DNA from: Flavobacterium saccharophilum
GTDB taxonomy: Bacteria; Bacteroidota; Bacteroidia; Flavobacteriales; Flavobacteriaceae
Assembly: GCF_900142735.1 (NCBI RefSeq)
Contig: NZ_FRBY01000003.1
Location: 372,001 to 436,000 of the forward strand
DNA: 64,000 nt
Reading direction: 5' to 3'
Shown here: positions 53,708 to 63,327 of the stretch, piece after piece
Numbering within the stretch: the first letter of the stretch is position 1
Layout of the letters: each line of letters begins with the position of its first letter
Made by a program: the position numbers and the translations under genes
Notes under the pieces: generated by a model
Seen by the model: only the letters and a program-made list of their open reading frames with translations
Told to the model about the DNA's origin: nothing
The model's database searches: none

Positions 53708-55978
53708 TTACTTTATCATTAATTTTTTGTTTACTACTTTTCCTTCCCCTTCAATTTTTACACAATAAACTCCAGCGGGAAGGTTCTCTACATTTATGTC
53801 TTCAGCATCACTGCTCTTTTCAATATTTTTCACAAGCGTCCCTGCGTTGTTATAAATTTTAATTGCATATTGATTGATTTCAGCTTTTATATGAAAAGTA
53901 TTGGAAGCTGGATTCGGATAAATGAGATTTCCTTGATCAATATCCTCTTCCTGTGGTTGAACTAAAGATTTTTTAGCTGTTGATGTACCATCTCCCCAAG
54001 TAAAAGATTCCCATACTGCAATTTCTGCTTTGTCACAAATAACAGGGCTTGTTCCGTTCATGGAACATACATATTTTCCATTATTACCCTTCAGTGCTAC
54101 TTTCCAATCACCAACATTTATGAAAGTAAAAGATTCAGAAGCACCAATTGTTGTTTTATTGCAGATCATCGATGATGTACCATTTTCTGAACTTACATAC
54201 AGATTATTAGAACCTTTCAATGCAATTTTTCCTGCTCCTGCATCTACAACCTGAAATAGTTCCCATCCCGCATATGTAGATCGAGTGCATGTCATTGGAT
54301 TGCTATTTCCTTCAGTACTTACGTATTTGTCATTATTACCTTTAAGCCAGATTGTTCTTCCAATTGGTGGTACGGAAGGAACAACAGTTGTGTACGGTGT
54401 AACCGTATTGATCAATGTCGTGTTTGCTGTAAAACTTGAAGTACCAAACATACTCCATTTACTTTGAATTACAGATGAAGAATCATAATGAATGTCTGGT
54501 GCAGGATTGGTATTTCCTTGATAATAACCCCAATTTTCAACTGGACTGTCAACACGTTTTACCTTATATGCCCAATTAGACCAAGAAGCATTAAGTGCAT
54601 TTAGACCTCGCAGATATTTCTGCCACAAGTCTGGAAAATTCCAGAAGTTAAATTCTCCTGCCAATACAGGAACGTTCCAGTTATTCTGATGATTAGCAAT
54701 ATCCAGTAAAATAGCATCTATGAAGCCACTCTGAGAATTGTAGTTGGTTTTATCTTCGTTATAATTATGAACTTGATAAAGTACGTTAGTCCATCCATAT
54801 GTTGATGGCGGTTCTACAAATGAGAATCCCGGAAAAGCACCAATGGAAATAATATGATTAGCATCAATTGCTCTAATCTGCTGGTATAATGTATTATAAA
54901 ACTGACTGATAGGATAAAGGGTTTGATTACTGCTAAGTGGCTCGTTCAGTAGATCATAAGCTGCTACCGCCGGATTAGTTTTATAGCGGTTTGCAAGTGC
55001 TTTCCATAAATTTATTGTCATTTGCTGAGAAGTAGCATCAGTCCAATAATTATTAATATATGCCTGACCGCTGGTAATAAATCCATTTATTCCACCAGGT
55101 GCTCCATGCAAATCTAAAATCACGTACATTCCTCTGCTGCTACATTGTGCAATAACCCAGTCTAATTGAGTAAAACCGTTTGTTTTTATTGTACCGTCAT
55201 TATTCATAACTTCCATCCAGTAGAAGGGAACTCTGACCATGTTCATTCCCATATTTTTAATATTATTAAGGTCAGTTGTTGTAATCCAGGTGTTTTGAAA
55301 ACCATCTAGAAGTGTGTCTGCTGCTGCAACGCCAAATCTATCATAAAGACTGTTTCGTACCGCTATATCATCTTCCATATACAGATTAAATTCAGCGATA
55401 GACCAGTAGTTAGCTGAAGCAGTACCGGTTTGTGTAATTTTCACATACCGTTTGTAATATATGTTTGGTAGCTGAAGAAAAACATTTTCGGTGGTAGCTG
55501 TACCTGACACTGCTGTTTCCCAAGATATTGAATCATCTGAAACTTCGATTTTGTAACCGCGAGCATAGTCTCCGGTAAATCCTGCTGCTTCAAATGAAAT
55601 CCTATTAAAGATCGATTTTTTTCCCAAATCAACTGTAAAATACTGGTCCGGCGCTTGTGCCTGGCCACTACTCCATCTTGTGGTAAGATTACGGTCGAAG
55701 ACATTTTGAACATTTGTTCCCGCATATGTTGAGAAAGCAGTGGCTGTCCATTGGCTTCGATTAAGGGAACCTGTTCCAAGAGGTCCCATCCAGTACTCCA
55801 TGCTGAGCCACGAACCCAGATTGGTTCCTCGCAGATTGACTATAGCTCCAGTTCCGTTATTCTTGCGGATAACTGTTCCATTTGTTTTTAAAAAGTCAGC
55901 ACTGGTTAACGCTTGTGAAAAAGCGGAGCTGTTAAATATCAGATATAACAGGACAGCGGATAAAATTTTTAGTTTCAT
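53708..55978 (-). CDS. Multidomain GH5 glycosidase with discoidin insert, fascin-like module and T9SS tail
   Basis: 756 residues. A signal peptide (LSAVLLYLIFNSSAFSQ) is followed by the GH5 start (VNLRGTNLGSWLSMEYWM, about 47-64). A F5/8 type C (discoidin/CBM32) domain, about 74-202, appears inserted (FDRNLTTRWSSG, YFTVDLGKKSIFNRISF). GH5 then resumes: RVPFYWMEVM, DLHGAPGG, YDLLNEP with acid/base E346, and VPVLAGEF with nucleophile E442. Three fascin-like beta-trefoil repeats (about 543-662, each with LKGNN(D/G)KYV-type wording) and a T9SS type A sorting domain (about 683-756) follow. It should be surface-attached or secreted and cleave beta-glucan- or mannan-like chains. Confidence 0.9.
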   Translation of the reverse strand: MKLKILSAVLLYLIFNSSAFSQALTSADFLKTNGTVIRKNNGTGAIVNLRGTNLGSWLSMEYWMGPLGTGSLNRSQWTATAFSTYAGTNVQNVFDRNLTTRWSSGQAQAPDQYFTVDLGKKSIFNRISFEAAGFTGDYARGYKIEVSDDSISWETAVSGTATTENVFLQLPNIYYKRYVKITQTGTASANYWSIAEFNLYMEDDIAVRNSLYDRFGVAAADTLLDGFQNTWITTTDLNNIKNMGMNMVRVPFYWMEVMNNDGTIKTNGFTQLDWVIAQCSSRGMYVILDLHGAPGGINGFITSGQAYINNYWTDATSQQMTINLWKALANRYKTNPAVAAYDLLNEPLSSNQTLYPISQFYNTLYQQIRAIDANHIISIGAFPGFSFVEPPSTYGWTNVLYQVHNYNEDKTNYNSQSGFIDAILLDIANHQNNWNVPVLAGEFNFWNFPDLWQKYLRGLNALNASWSNWAYKVKRVDSPVENWGYYQGNTNPAPDIHYDSSSVIQSKWSMFGTSSFTANTTLINTVTPYTTVVPSVPPIGRTIWLKGNNDKYVSTEGNSNPMTCTRSTYAGWELFQVVDAGAGKIALKGSNNLYVSSENGTSSMICNKTTIGASESFTFINVGDWKVALKGNNGKYVCSMNGTSPVICDKAEIAVWESFTWGDGTSTAKKSLVQPQEEDIDQGNLIYPNPASNTFHIKAEINQYAIKIYNNAGTLVKNIEKSSDAEDINVENLPAGVYCVKIEGEGKVVNKKLMIK

Positions 55979-55982
55979 ACTC

Positions 55983-56005
55983 TTTTGTGGTTATTGGTTA
56001 GTAAA
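55983..56005 (-). promoter_or_regulatory. Leader motif before the GH5 gene
   Basis: On the minus strand this reads TTTACTAACCAATAACCACA, 4 nt before the start codon. CAATAACCACAAA is identical in the rhaT leader. Confidence 0.45.
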
Positions 56006-56022
56006 GTTTTAATCCAGAGGGC

Positions 56023-56066
56023 AAAAAAGTCACTATAATCCAAAAAACTATAGTGACTTTTTTTAT
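56023..56066 (-). terminator. Terminator between the susD and GH5 genes
   Basis: AAAAAAGTCACTATA and TATAGTGACTTTTTT form a 15-bp stem with an 11-nt loop and T-run. It should separate the susCD message from GH5 or reduce GH5 expression. Confidence 0.85.
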
Positions 56067-56084
56067 TAATTATTCAGGATTTGG

Positions 56085-57587
56085 TTAGTATCCTGTGTTT
56101 TGCTTAAAGCTAGGATTCAGCCTAATTTCACGCTCTGGTATCGGAAAAAGCAAATGTTTTTCTGATACATTATAAGATGATGCCGGAGGAGTGATATTTA
56201 CAGGATAATAATATTTTTGCGGATTTGCTTTAATATTTTCTCCCTGTGCTTTCAGTACCTGTATAGCTTTGCCTGTTCGAACCAGATCCAGCCATCGTTT
56301 ATTTTCAAAAGCAAGTTCAATCCTTCTTTCCTCTTGTATAAGATCACGCAATTGAGTCTGGTCACTTATTGTTATAGGAGTCAATCCAGTTCTTGGATTT
56401 GCATGGACCTGATTAAGGTATGTAAGTGCTTGAGGTTTTCCTTGCTCATTCATAGCTTCCGCTAGAAAAAGTAATACTTCTGCATAGCGGTAAACCGGCC
56501 AGTCATTATTTGTATTTGGTGCAATTGCTGCTCCTGTTACGTATTTTTTGATGTAAGGAATATTGTTATATCCTTCACCAGTATAAAAAGCAATTGATTT
56601 TGCTTTACGAAGATCGCCTGGCTGATATGCTGCAATCAGTTCAGGAGAAGGAGTATTCCAACCTGCATAAGTATTACTGCTTCCGCTCGGAAAACCAGGA
56701 ATAACACCAGGATCTGCTAAAATAGGCAGGAAATTATAAGCAAAATTACTTGCAGCATTAGCTGTCGGTTCGTCCAAATATTGAATTTCGAAAATTGATT
56801 CAGCATTGTTCTTATTTGCAGGATCATATAGTGCAGCATAATCTCCAAGTAAAGAATAGCCTTGGACTTTTAAAAGTGCAGCTTCTGCTTCAGGCCATTG
56901 TTTCAATGTAATATGAACATTGCCTAATAGTGTATATGCTGCGCCATTTGCAACAAACCCAGCGTCCTGTGAGGCTTTTGTTGGAAGTAATGAAGCTGCT
57001 TCGGTTGCATCTGCGATAATTTGTTTATAGATGTCCTCTACAGGGCTTTGCGGGGTAATTGTTTCACCATACGAAGTTGGGGGAACTAAAGTCAATGGAA
57101 CACTTCCAAAGTAATTCACAAGATCGAAGTATGCGAAAGCTCTTAAAAATAATGCCTGACCTTTGTAATTGTTTTTCTTGGTCTGGTCAAAATCAGCCGC
57201 ATCAATTTTACTTAAGATTTGGTTGGCACGTCCTATTATAATATAATCATTTTGATATTTATTACTTACTCCTCCGCCATTTGAATCGTCGATAAATTGA
57301 TCTACATATTCGCGGTCGGCATAACCTCGATTGTTATAATTATAAATAAACACTGTATTATCTGACCTCATTTCGCCCATTGCCCATGCACCAAAGTCAG
57401 CAAGTCCTGTTCCGTATAGATTTCTTAACGGTACATACATTCCAACAGTAGCTAATTTAAAATCAGTCTCTGTTTTATAGAAATTCTCAGCTGAGACTAC
57501 CGTTTCTGGCAGTTTATCCAAAAAATCTTCAGAGCATGATGCTGAAAGCATCAATACTGAAACTGCGATTAATATTTTAATTTTCAT
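56085..57587 (-). CDS. susD: SusD/RagB-family glycan-binding lipoprotein
   Basis: About 500 residues from the ATG complement at 57585-57587 (MKIKILIAVSVLMLSASCSE, lipobox cysteine). A start at 57614 would add 9 residues and overlap the susC stop. TPR-like helices (FYKTETDFKLATVGMYVPL, ALFLRAFAYFDLVNYFGSVP) and the C-terminal SusD signature (LIQEERRIELAFENKRWLDL, then LFPIPEREIRLNPSFKQN) are clear. SusD covers the SusC channel and holds the sugar chain at the cell surface. Ligand unknown. Confidence 0.93.
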   Translation of the reverse strand: MKIKILIAVSVLMLSASCSEDFLDKLPETVVSAENFYKTETDFKLATVGMYVPLRNLYGTGLADFGAWAMGEMRSDNTVFIYNYNNRGYADREYVDQFIDDSNGGGVSNKYQNDYIIIGRANQILSKIDAADFDQTKKNNYKGQALFLRAFAYFDLVNYFGSVPLTLVPPTSYGETITPQSPVEDIYKQIIADATEAASLLPTKASQDAGFVANGAAYTLLGNVHITLKQWPEAEAALLKVQGYSLLGDYAALYDPANKNNAESIFEIQYLDEPTANAASNFAYNFLPILADPGVIPGFPSGSSNTYAGWNTPSPELIAAYQPGDLRKAKSIAFYTGEGYNNIPYIKKYVTGAAIAPNTNNDWPVYRYAEVLLFLAEAMNEQGKPQALTYLNQVHANPRTGLTPITISDQTQLRDLIQEERRIELAFENKRWLDLVRTGKAIQVLKAQGENIKANPQKYYYPVNITPPASSYNVSEKHLLFPIPEREIRLNPSFKQNTGY

Positions 57588-57613
57588 GCTATATTTTTTT
57601 TTAGATTTATTCA

Positions 57614-60600
57614 TTAAAAGTTGTAGTTTAGACCCATTGCTAATGTTCTTGGAACTGGATATGTTGTATTATCAACCCCTGAGAAAAGACCAGCACCTGC
57701 TGAAACTTCAGGATTATTTCCCGGATATTTTGAAAACACATAAGCCTGTTGAATAGATAGATATAGACGAAGACCTTTTAAATAATCTGCTCCGGCATTG
57801 TTGAAACTATAGCCCAGAGTGATATTTTTGATAGTTAGGTAGCTTCCGTCATACATCCATTTTGAACTTGCCCAATCTCTTTCAGGTCCTGTATTCCCTG
57901 ATGCTTTTCCGTATTTTCCGTCACCAGGATCTGCCTCAGATTTCCATCTATTCGCAACATCAGTAGTCACATTAAATGTACCATCAAGATTTGCTGTAAA
58001 TCTTTCAGCAGTATTTATAATTTTATTTCCATACGCTCCCTGACACACAACAGTAAAATCAAAATCTTTGTAATTCATCGTGCTGGTAAATCCAAGGTTA
58101 AATTTAGGAGCTGTATTTCCAAGGACAGTTTGGTCTTTTGAATCATTTGTTACAACACCATCACCATTAATATCTTTATATTTAACACTTCCTACACTTG
58201 CACCTTCATGTTTTGGAGATGAATCATACTCCGCCTGTGTTTCGTAAATTCCATCCCATTGAAGACCATATAGCTGCCCTAATGGCTGCCCTACTTGTGT
58301 AATAGTCATATCACCGTAGATAGCTGCGTTTGCTGTTCCCAAAGCAAGAGCTTTGTTTCTGTTAAAAGAAATATTAAAATCGGTTGTCCATCTGAACGGA
58401 CCGGTAAAATTGACTGTTGAAACTGAAAACTCATGTCCCCAGAATTCAATTTTTCCTATGTTTGTTGTATAGTTAAAAAATCCAGATGAAATTGGAATGT
58501 CAACAGAATACAACAAATCATCAGTTGTTTTCTTGTAATAATCGTAGTTAAAGCGAATACGGTCATTAAAAAAGTTTATATCAATTCCGGCATCGAACTG
58601 TTCTGTTGTTTCCCATCCAAGTTCATTATTATTAAGTCCAGCGATACTGCTTCCACTCAATAGTTGGTTGTTGAACGGATTATTTGTAGCTACAACATTA
58701 GCATATTGAAGATAATTCCCTATATTATTATTTCCTGTAACACCGTAACTTGCACGAAGTTTTAAAAATGATAAAGTGTTATTTTTAGGAATAAACGACT
58801 CTTCTGTAGCAACCCATCCTACAGATGCAGATGGAAAATTACCCCATTTATTATCAGAACCGAATCTTGAAGAACCATCACGTCTGATTGCTCCAGAGAA
58901 TAGATATTTATTTTTATAATTGTAGTTTAATCTTGCCACAAGTGAAGCAAGACTCCATTCTTGAATATCAGTGGATCCTTTAATAGTTTTAGCAGCATTT
59001 AAAGTCTCTACCCTGTTATCAGGAAATCCTGAACCTGTCATAGAAGCACTTTCAGAATGGGCTGCCTGAGTTGTATAACCTACCAGTGCATCAAAATTAT
59101 GACTTCCTATAGATTTTTCATATAAAAGTGTATTTTCCCACAACCATGAGTATGCGAATTGATTAGTGTGAGCACCGCTGATACGTGACGCATCGGCTTC
59201 ATTTGGTGGATTAAAAATACTTCCTGCAGTTGAAGGCGAGAAAAAATCACTTACTGAATTCCCAAGATCTACTCCAATATTTGATTTAAATGTAAGACCC
59301 TTTACTAATTTTGCTTCTATAAAAGCATTTGATAAAAGCCCCACGTTACTTGATGTATTCTTAATAATCTGAACCTGATTATACCAGTTTGGTGATGCGG
59401 CAGTTCCATATTCCCAACCCACAGTGGTAGGAATTGTTCCATCTGCATTTTTATATGGTGCAAGAGGTGATGTTAATAATGCAGATTGTATAATACTTGG
59501 CGAGTTGTACCAAATACCGTCACTTTGAGGAGTCTTATTATGTGTATAAGTAGGAGCCGCATTAACTCCAATTTTTACCTTATCGTTAAATTTATATTCA
59601 GAATTCATTCTTACAGAAATTCTATCATAGCTTGAATTTAGTAAAACACCTTCTACTTTATTATAACCTCCAATAATAGATGTACTGAACTTTTCACCTG
59701 AAGAAGAATAGGTAATTGAGTAATTGGTAATTGGAGCATCACGCGTAACAGCTTTAAGCCAGTCAGTTCCTTCTCCATATTGTTGTGGATTAGCATATTC
59801 TGGTGCGACAGGCTGCCCTCTTTCAATAGCGATTTCTTTTTTAAATTGGGCAAACTGTTGTGCATTCATCATATCAGGTAAACCATTTGATGGTATTGAC
59901 TGAACACCAGTATAAATAGATACTGCAAACTGACTTTTGCCCGCTTTTGCCTTTTTTGTTGTTATAAGTACAACTCCATTTGATGCTCTTGAACCGTAAA
60001 GAGACGTGGATGATGCATCTTTTAATACTGTAATCGTTTCGATTTCATCAGGATTGATATTTGCAAGATTCCCTTGTAAAGGAAAACCGTCAACAACATA
60101 AAGAGGGTCACTTCCTGAAGAAATTGATGCAGCACCACGAATTCTCATTGTCATTCCTTGGCCAGGTATACCTGAATTCTGCGTAATTTGCACTCCGGCA
60201 AGTTTTCCCTGTAGTTTTTGTGTCAGCTGTGGAACCGGCTGATCTTTTAAGGTAGCAGCACTAAGTGTCTGTACAGCTCCGGTAACATTTTTTTGCTTTT
60301 GCGTACCATAAGCAACAATTACCACTTCATCAAGTGATTTTGTGTCTGGAGACATTATAATTTTCAAGGAGTTACTACCTGAGACTTTAATTTCCTGACT
60401 TTGAAATCCTAAGAAAGAAAATACCAATGTGCTTCCAGCTGGAGCAGCTATAGAAAAATTCCCATCAAAATCTGTTGAAGTACCTCCTGCGTTTCCTTTT
60501 ACAGCGATGTTAACTCCAGGAAGAATTTCTCCTGTTTTGTCTTTTACATTTCCTGTGATGTTACTATTCTGCGCAAACGCATTGGCAGCTGCAAAAAATA

Positions 60601-60652
60601 GCAGTAGCAATCCGTAAAAATACTTTTTAGGTATTGGCAATGATTTTAGCAT
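57614..60652 (-). CDS. susC: SusC/RagA-family TonB-linked outer-membrane transporter
   Basis: 1012 residues: signal peptide (FYGLLLLFFAAANAFAQ), carboxypeptidase-regulatory-like domain (NITGNVKDKTGEILPGVNIA), the TonB-box region SLDEVVIVAYGTQKQKNVTG, a plug (GMTMRIRGAASISSGSDPLY, then VLKDASSTSLYGSRASNGVV) and a 22-strand barrel ending ALGMGLNYNF-like. It takes up oligosaccharides together with SusD. Promoter elements lie in 60653-60780, including TACAGGAC (60730-60737) and a TTAACTAACCAA leader. Confidence 0.95.
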   Translation of the reverse strand: MLKSLPIPKKYFYGLLLLFFAAANAFAQNSNITGNVKDKTGEILPGVNIAVKGNAGGTSTDFDGNFSIAAPAGSTLVFSFLGFQSQEIKVSGSNSLKIIMSPDTKSLDEVVIVAYGTQKQKNVTGAVQTLSAATLKDQPVPQLTQKLQGKLAGVQITQNSGIPGQGMTMRIRGAASISSGSDPLYVVDGFPLQGNLANINPDEIETITVLKDASSTSLYGSRASNGVVLITTKKAKAGKSQFAVSIYTGVQSIPSNGLPDMMNAQQFAQFKKEIAIERGQPVAPEYANPQQYGEGTDWLKAVTRDAPITNYSITYSSSGEKFSTSIIGGYNKVEGVLLNSSYDRISVRMNSEYKFNDKVKIGVNAAPTYTHNKTPQSDGIWYNSPSIIQSALLTSPLAPYKNADGTIPTTVGWEYGTAASPNWYNQVQIIKNTSSNVGLLSNAFIEAKLVKGLTFKSNIGVDLGNSVSDFFSPSTAGSIFNPPNEADASRISGAHTNQFAYSWLWENTLLYEKSIGSHNFDALVGYTTQAAHSESASMTGSGFPDNRVETLNAAKTIKGSTDIQEWSLASLVARLNYNYKNKYLFSGAIRRDGSSRFGSDNKWGNFPSASVGWVATEESFIPKNNTLSFLKLRASYGVTGNNNIGNYLQYANVVATNNPFNNQLLSGSSIAGLNNNELGWETTEQFDAGIDINFFNDRIRFNYDYYKKTTDDLLYSVDIPISSGFFNYTTNIGKIEFWGHEFSVSTVNFTGPFRWTTDFNISFNRNKALALGTANAAIYGDMTITQVGQPLGQLYGLQWDGIYETQAEYDSSPKHEGASVGSVKYKDINGDGVVTNDSKDQTVLGNTAPKFNLGFTSTMNYKDFDFTVVCQGAYGNKIINTAERFTANLDGTFNVTTDVANRWKSEADPGDGKYGKASGNTGPERDWASSKWMYDGSYLTIKNITLGYSFNNAGADYLKGLRLYLSIQQAYVFSKYPGNNPEVSAGAGLFSGVDNTTYPVPRTLAMGLNYNF

Positions 60653-60662
60653 AATAAATTGA

Positions 60663-60674
60663 TTGGTTAGTTAA
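60663..60674 (-). promoter_or_regulatory. Leader motif before susC
   Basis: TTAACTAACCAA on the minus strand, 10 nt before the start codon; related to the leaders of rhaT, GH5 and GH3. Confidence 0.45.
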
Positions 60675-60729
60675 TAAAAAGTTAGTTTGTAATTATAATT
60701 CAATATTAAACGAAATCGTTATCTTAGGT

Positions 60730-60737
60730 GTCCTGTA
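60730..60737 (-). promoter_or_regulatory. TACAGGAC site before susC
   Basis: On the minus strand, AACAGTACAGGACACC, 77 nt before the start. Like the GH3 site it also contains ACAGTAC just upstream. Confidence 0.5.
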
Positions 60738-60819
60738 CTGTTATGAGATGGTTAAAAAAAACTTAAATTGCTTAATTTTAAAGGGCTTTTAAACAATTTT
60801 CTATGATTTTTATAAAGAA

Positions 60820-60850
60820 AAATCGCCTTGAAATTTCTTCCAAGGCGACA
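60820..60850 (-). terminator. Terminator of the GH3 gene
   Basis: TCGCCTTG and CAAGGCGA pair; on the minus strand TTTTTCTTT follows. It is 20 bp beyond the GH3 stop, so susC is a separate unit. Confidence 0.85.
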
Positions 60851-60869
60851 GTTTTTGAATGTATATTTT

Positions 60870-63206
60870 CTAGTTTGAATGCATTTCCTTCAGTTGCTCA
60901 TCTAATCGAAATGCAGCGTGCACTTTTTCGACAATATTTTCTTGATTTAGATTAAATTCAATAGATTGTCTGATATCATTGGAAGAAGATCCTAACTGCA
61001 CAGAATAAGTACCTTTTTCGGCAATCCAAGCGTTTTTATTTTCAACAAATGACGCAAGATCTTTTATCTTTAATATCAAAGAAACTGTCTGAGAATCCCC
61101 AGGCTTAAGAATATTTGTTTTTGCAAAACCTTTAAGTTCATGAGTAGGTTTATCAACCAGAACCGCTGGTGCCGATAGATAAAGCTGAACAGTTTCTTTA
61201 CCTGCTTTTGAGCCAGTATTTGTAACTGTTACGCTCACTGTAACTTCGTTTTCAAATGTTGTAGAAGATAATTTTATATTTGAATATTTAAAATCTGTAT
61301 ATGATTTTCCATAGCCAAATTCATAGGATGTTTTTACACCATAAGTATTAAAAAATCGATACCCTACATATATTCCTTCTTCATAAGAAACATCTTTTGG
61401 ATTTGATGCGGGAGTTCCTAACCAGTTTGCTGCTGAAGGATGATTATTATAATCGTTTACAAAAGTCATTGGGAGTTTTCCAGATGGATTAACTTTTCCA
61501 GACAATATATCGGCAACAGAATTACCTCCTTCTTGTCCTGGAAGCCATGCTACAACAATACCGTCAACTTTATCTTTCCAGCTTGCAGTTTCAATTACGC
61601 CGCCAATATTTAATATTACGATCACTTTTTTATTTTGTGCATGAAAAGCCTTGGAGACTTTGTTTAATAAAGAGATTTCATCCTGGGCCAGATAGAAGTC
61701 TTCACTAATTTGGCGGTCAGCATTCTCGCCAGAGTTTCTTCCGATTGTTATTATGGCGATATCACAGGTATTTGCTTTTTCCTTAATTACAGAGTTCTCA
61801 AGTTCAAGTTCAGGCATTTTTTTTGGAACTGCCAGAATACCACCCGATTTTTCACGGCGTTCGCTTTCTTTTTTTGCCTCGTCCTGAACAAAAGGAATAT
61901 ATAGATCAGCAAGTTTTTGATCAATTTTGTAATTTGCATTTTTCAAACCGTCAAGTAATGATACAGAATAAGCTTCGTTTACATCACCACTTCCAGTACC
62001 TCCAGAAATAAAGTTATAAGATGTAATTCCAAAAACAGCGACCGGAAGATTGCTTACAGAATATGGAAGTGCATTATTTTCATTTTTCAACAAGACCATT
62101 CCTTCTGTTGCCGCTTGTCTTGTGATAGCAGCATGTGCTTTAAGGTCAGGACTGTTATTGTACTTATATTTTTTAAAGACAGGCGATTTAATAATAGTTT
62201 CCAATATTCTTCTAATACTATTATTTACAGAAACACTAGAAATTGTTCCGTCTTTTATTGCCTGAACAAGTTTTTCATGCTGTAATTTCATACCTGGCAT
62301 CATCAAGTCATTTCCTGCTTCAATTTGCGCTATTACATTACTTGCAGTTGTTCCTATGCTTTCAAAACTTTCATAACCACCAAACCAGTCGCTCATTACA
62401 AAACCTTTAAATCCCCATTCTTCACGCAGAATATCACTTAAAAGGTCTTTTCGTTCTGATGTATAAGTTCCGTTTACTTTGTTGTAAGAAGACATTACAG
62501 TCCAGGGTTGTGATTTTTTTATGGCCGTTTCAAATCCTCTAAGGTATATTTCCCTCATTGCCCTTTGGCTGATATGTTCATTGATTGAAAGTCGGTTCGT
62601 TTCTTGATTATTAGCTGCAAAATGTTTTATAGATGTTCCAACTCCGTTTGACTGGACACCTTTAATGTATGATGCTGCAATTTCACCCGCGATAAGAGGA
62701 TCTTCAGAATAATATTCAAAGTTTCTACCATTCAAAGGATTCCTATGTATGTTAATTGCTGGAGCAAGAAGTATATCAGCTCCGTATTCTTTTACTTCAT
62801 TCCCAATGGCTCTGCCTACCTCTTCAATTAATGTAGTGTTCCAGGTAGATGCGAGTGCTGTTCCCACTGGAAAAGCTGTAGCATAATAATTTTTAGGATC
62901 ATTTGGCCTTTTAGGATCAAGTCTAATACCTGCTGGTCCATCAGCAAGAACAGCTGCCGGTATACCTAATCTTTTAATAGGAAAGGTACCTCCTGCAGCA
63001 CCAGGCACAAGAAGCCTTGGTTGGTTATCTAAAGTTGCACCATGCATTTCTGATCCGAGCAGCATGCTAGCTTTCTCTTCAGGAGTCATGGCATTGATAA
63101 CCTTGTCAATTGGATCTTTTCCAAGTTGTGGTGTCTTTTGAGCAATTCCTTGTAGATGGGATAGTACGGCAAAGAGAATAAATGCCTTTATCTTACCTTT
63201 AATCAT
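60870..63206 (-). CDS. Glycoside hydrolase family 3 (beta-glucosidase-like), exported
   Basis: 778 residues: signal peptide (AFILFAVLSHLQGIAQ), GH3 N-terminal barrel (LADGPAGIRLDP, APAINIHRNPLNGRNFEYYS, KHFAANNQETNR), nucleophile D273 in GFVMSDWFGGYES, the alpha/beta C-domain (DIAIITIGRNSGENADR, with the acid/base glutamate probably in this region), and a fibronectin-like C-terminus (KAGKETVQLYLSAP). It removes terminal beta-linked sugars (glucose, xylose or similar) from oligosaccharides in the periplasm. It has its own terminator and a TACAGGAC site upstream. Confidence 0.92.
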   Translation of the reverse strand: MIKGKIKAFILFAVLSHLQGIAQKTPQLGKDPIDKVINAMTPEEKASMLLGSEMHGATLDNQPRLLVPGAAGGTFPIKRLGIPAAVLADGPAGIRLDPKRPNDPKNYYATAFPVGTALASTWNTTLIEEVGRAIGNEVKEYGADILLAPAINIHRNPLNGRNFEYYSEDPLIAGEIAASYIKGVQSNGVGTSIKHFAANNQETNRLSINEHISQRAMREIYLRGFETAIKKSQPWTVMSSYNKVNGTYTSERKDLLSDILREEWGFKGFVMSDWFGGYESFESIGTTASNVIAQIEAGNDLMMPGMKLQHEKLVQAIKDGTISSVSVNNSIRRILETIIKSPVFKKYKYNNSPDLKAHAAITRQAATEGMVLLKNENNALPYSVSNLPVAVFGITSYNFISGGTGSGDVNEAYSVSLLDGLKNANYKIDQKLADLYIPFVQDEAKKESERREKSGGILAVPKKMPELELENSVIKEKANTCDIAIITIGRNSGENADRQISEDFYLAQDEISLLNKVSKAFHAQNKKVIVILNIGGVIETASWKDKVDGIVVAWLPGQEGGNSVADILSGKVNPSGKLPMTFVNDYNNHPSAANWLGTPASNPKDVSYEEGIYVGYRFFNTYGVKTSYEFGYGKSYTDFKYSNIKLSSTTFENEVTVSVTVTNTGSKAGKETVQLYLSAPAVLVDKPTHELKGFAKTNILKPGDSQTVSLILKIKDLASFVENKNAWIAEKGTYSVQLGSSSNDIRQSIEFNLNQENIVEKVHAAFRLDEQLKEMHSN

Positions 63207-63217
63207 ATTTAAGTTTT

Positions 63218-63230
63218 TTGGGTTAGTAAA
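63218..63230 (-). promoter_or_regulatory. Leader motif before the GH3 gene
   Basis: TTTACTAACCCAA on the minus strand, 11 nt before the start codon. Confidence 0.4.
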
Positions 63231-63327
63231 GCAGAAATCTTAAAATGGATATTGCAGTTAAAATTTCTGCAAAAATCCATTACTAAATTTCTTTTCCCCA
63301 AACTTATTTAGAACTTTCAGGAGTGCC

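Noticed and set aside
61710..62265. Three short plus-strand frames inside the GH3 gene
   Set aside because: Antisense shadows; the GH3 frame is continuous with all motifs.
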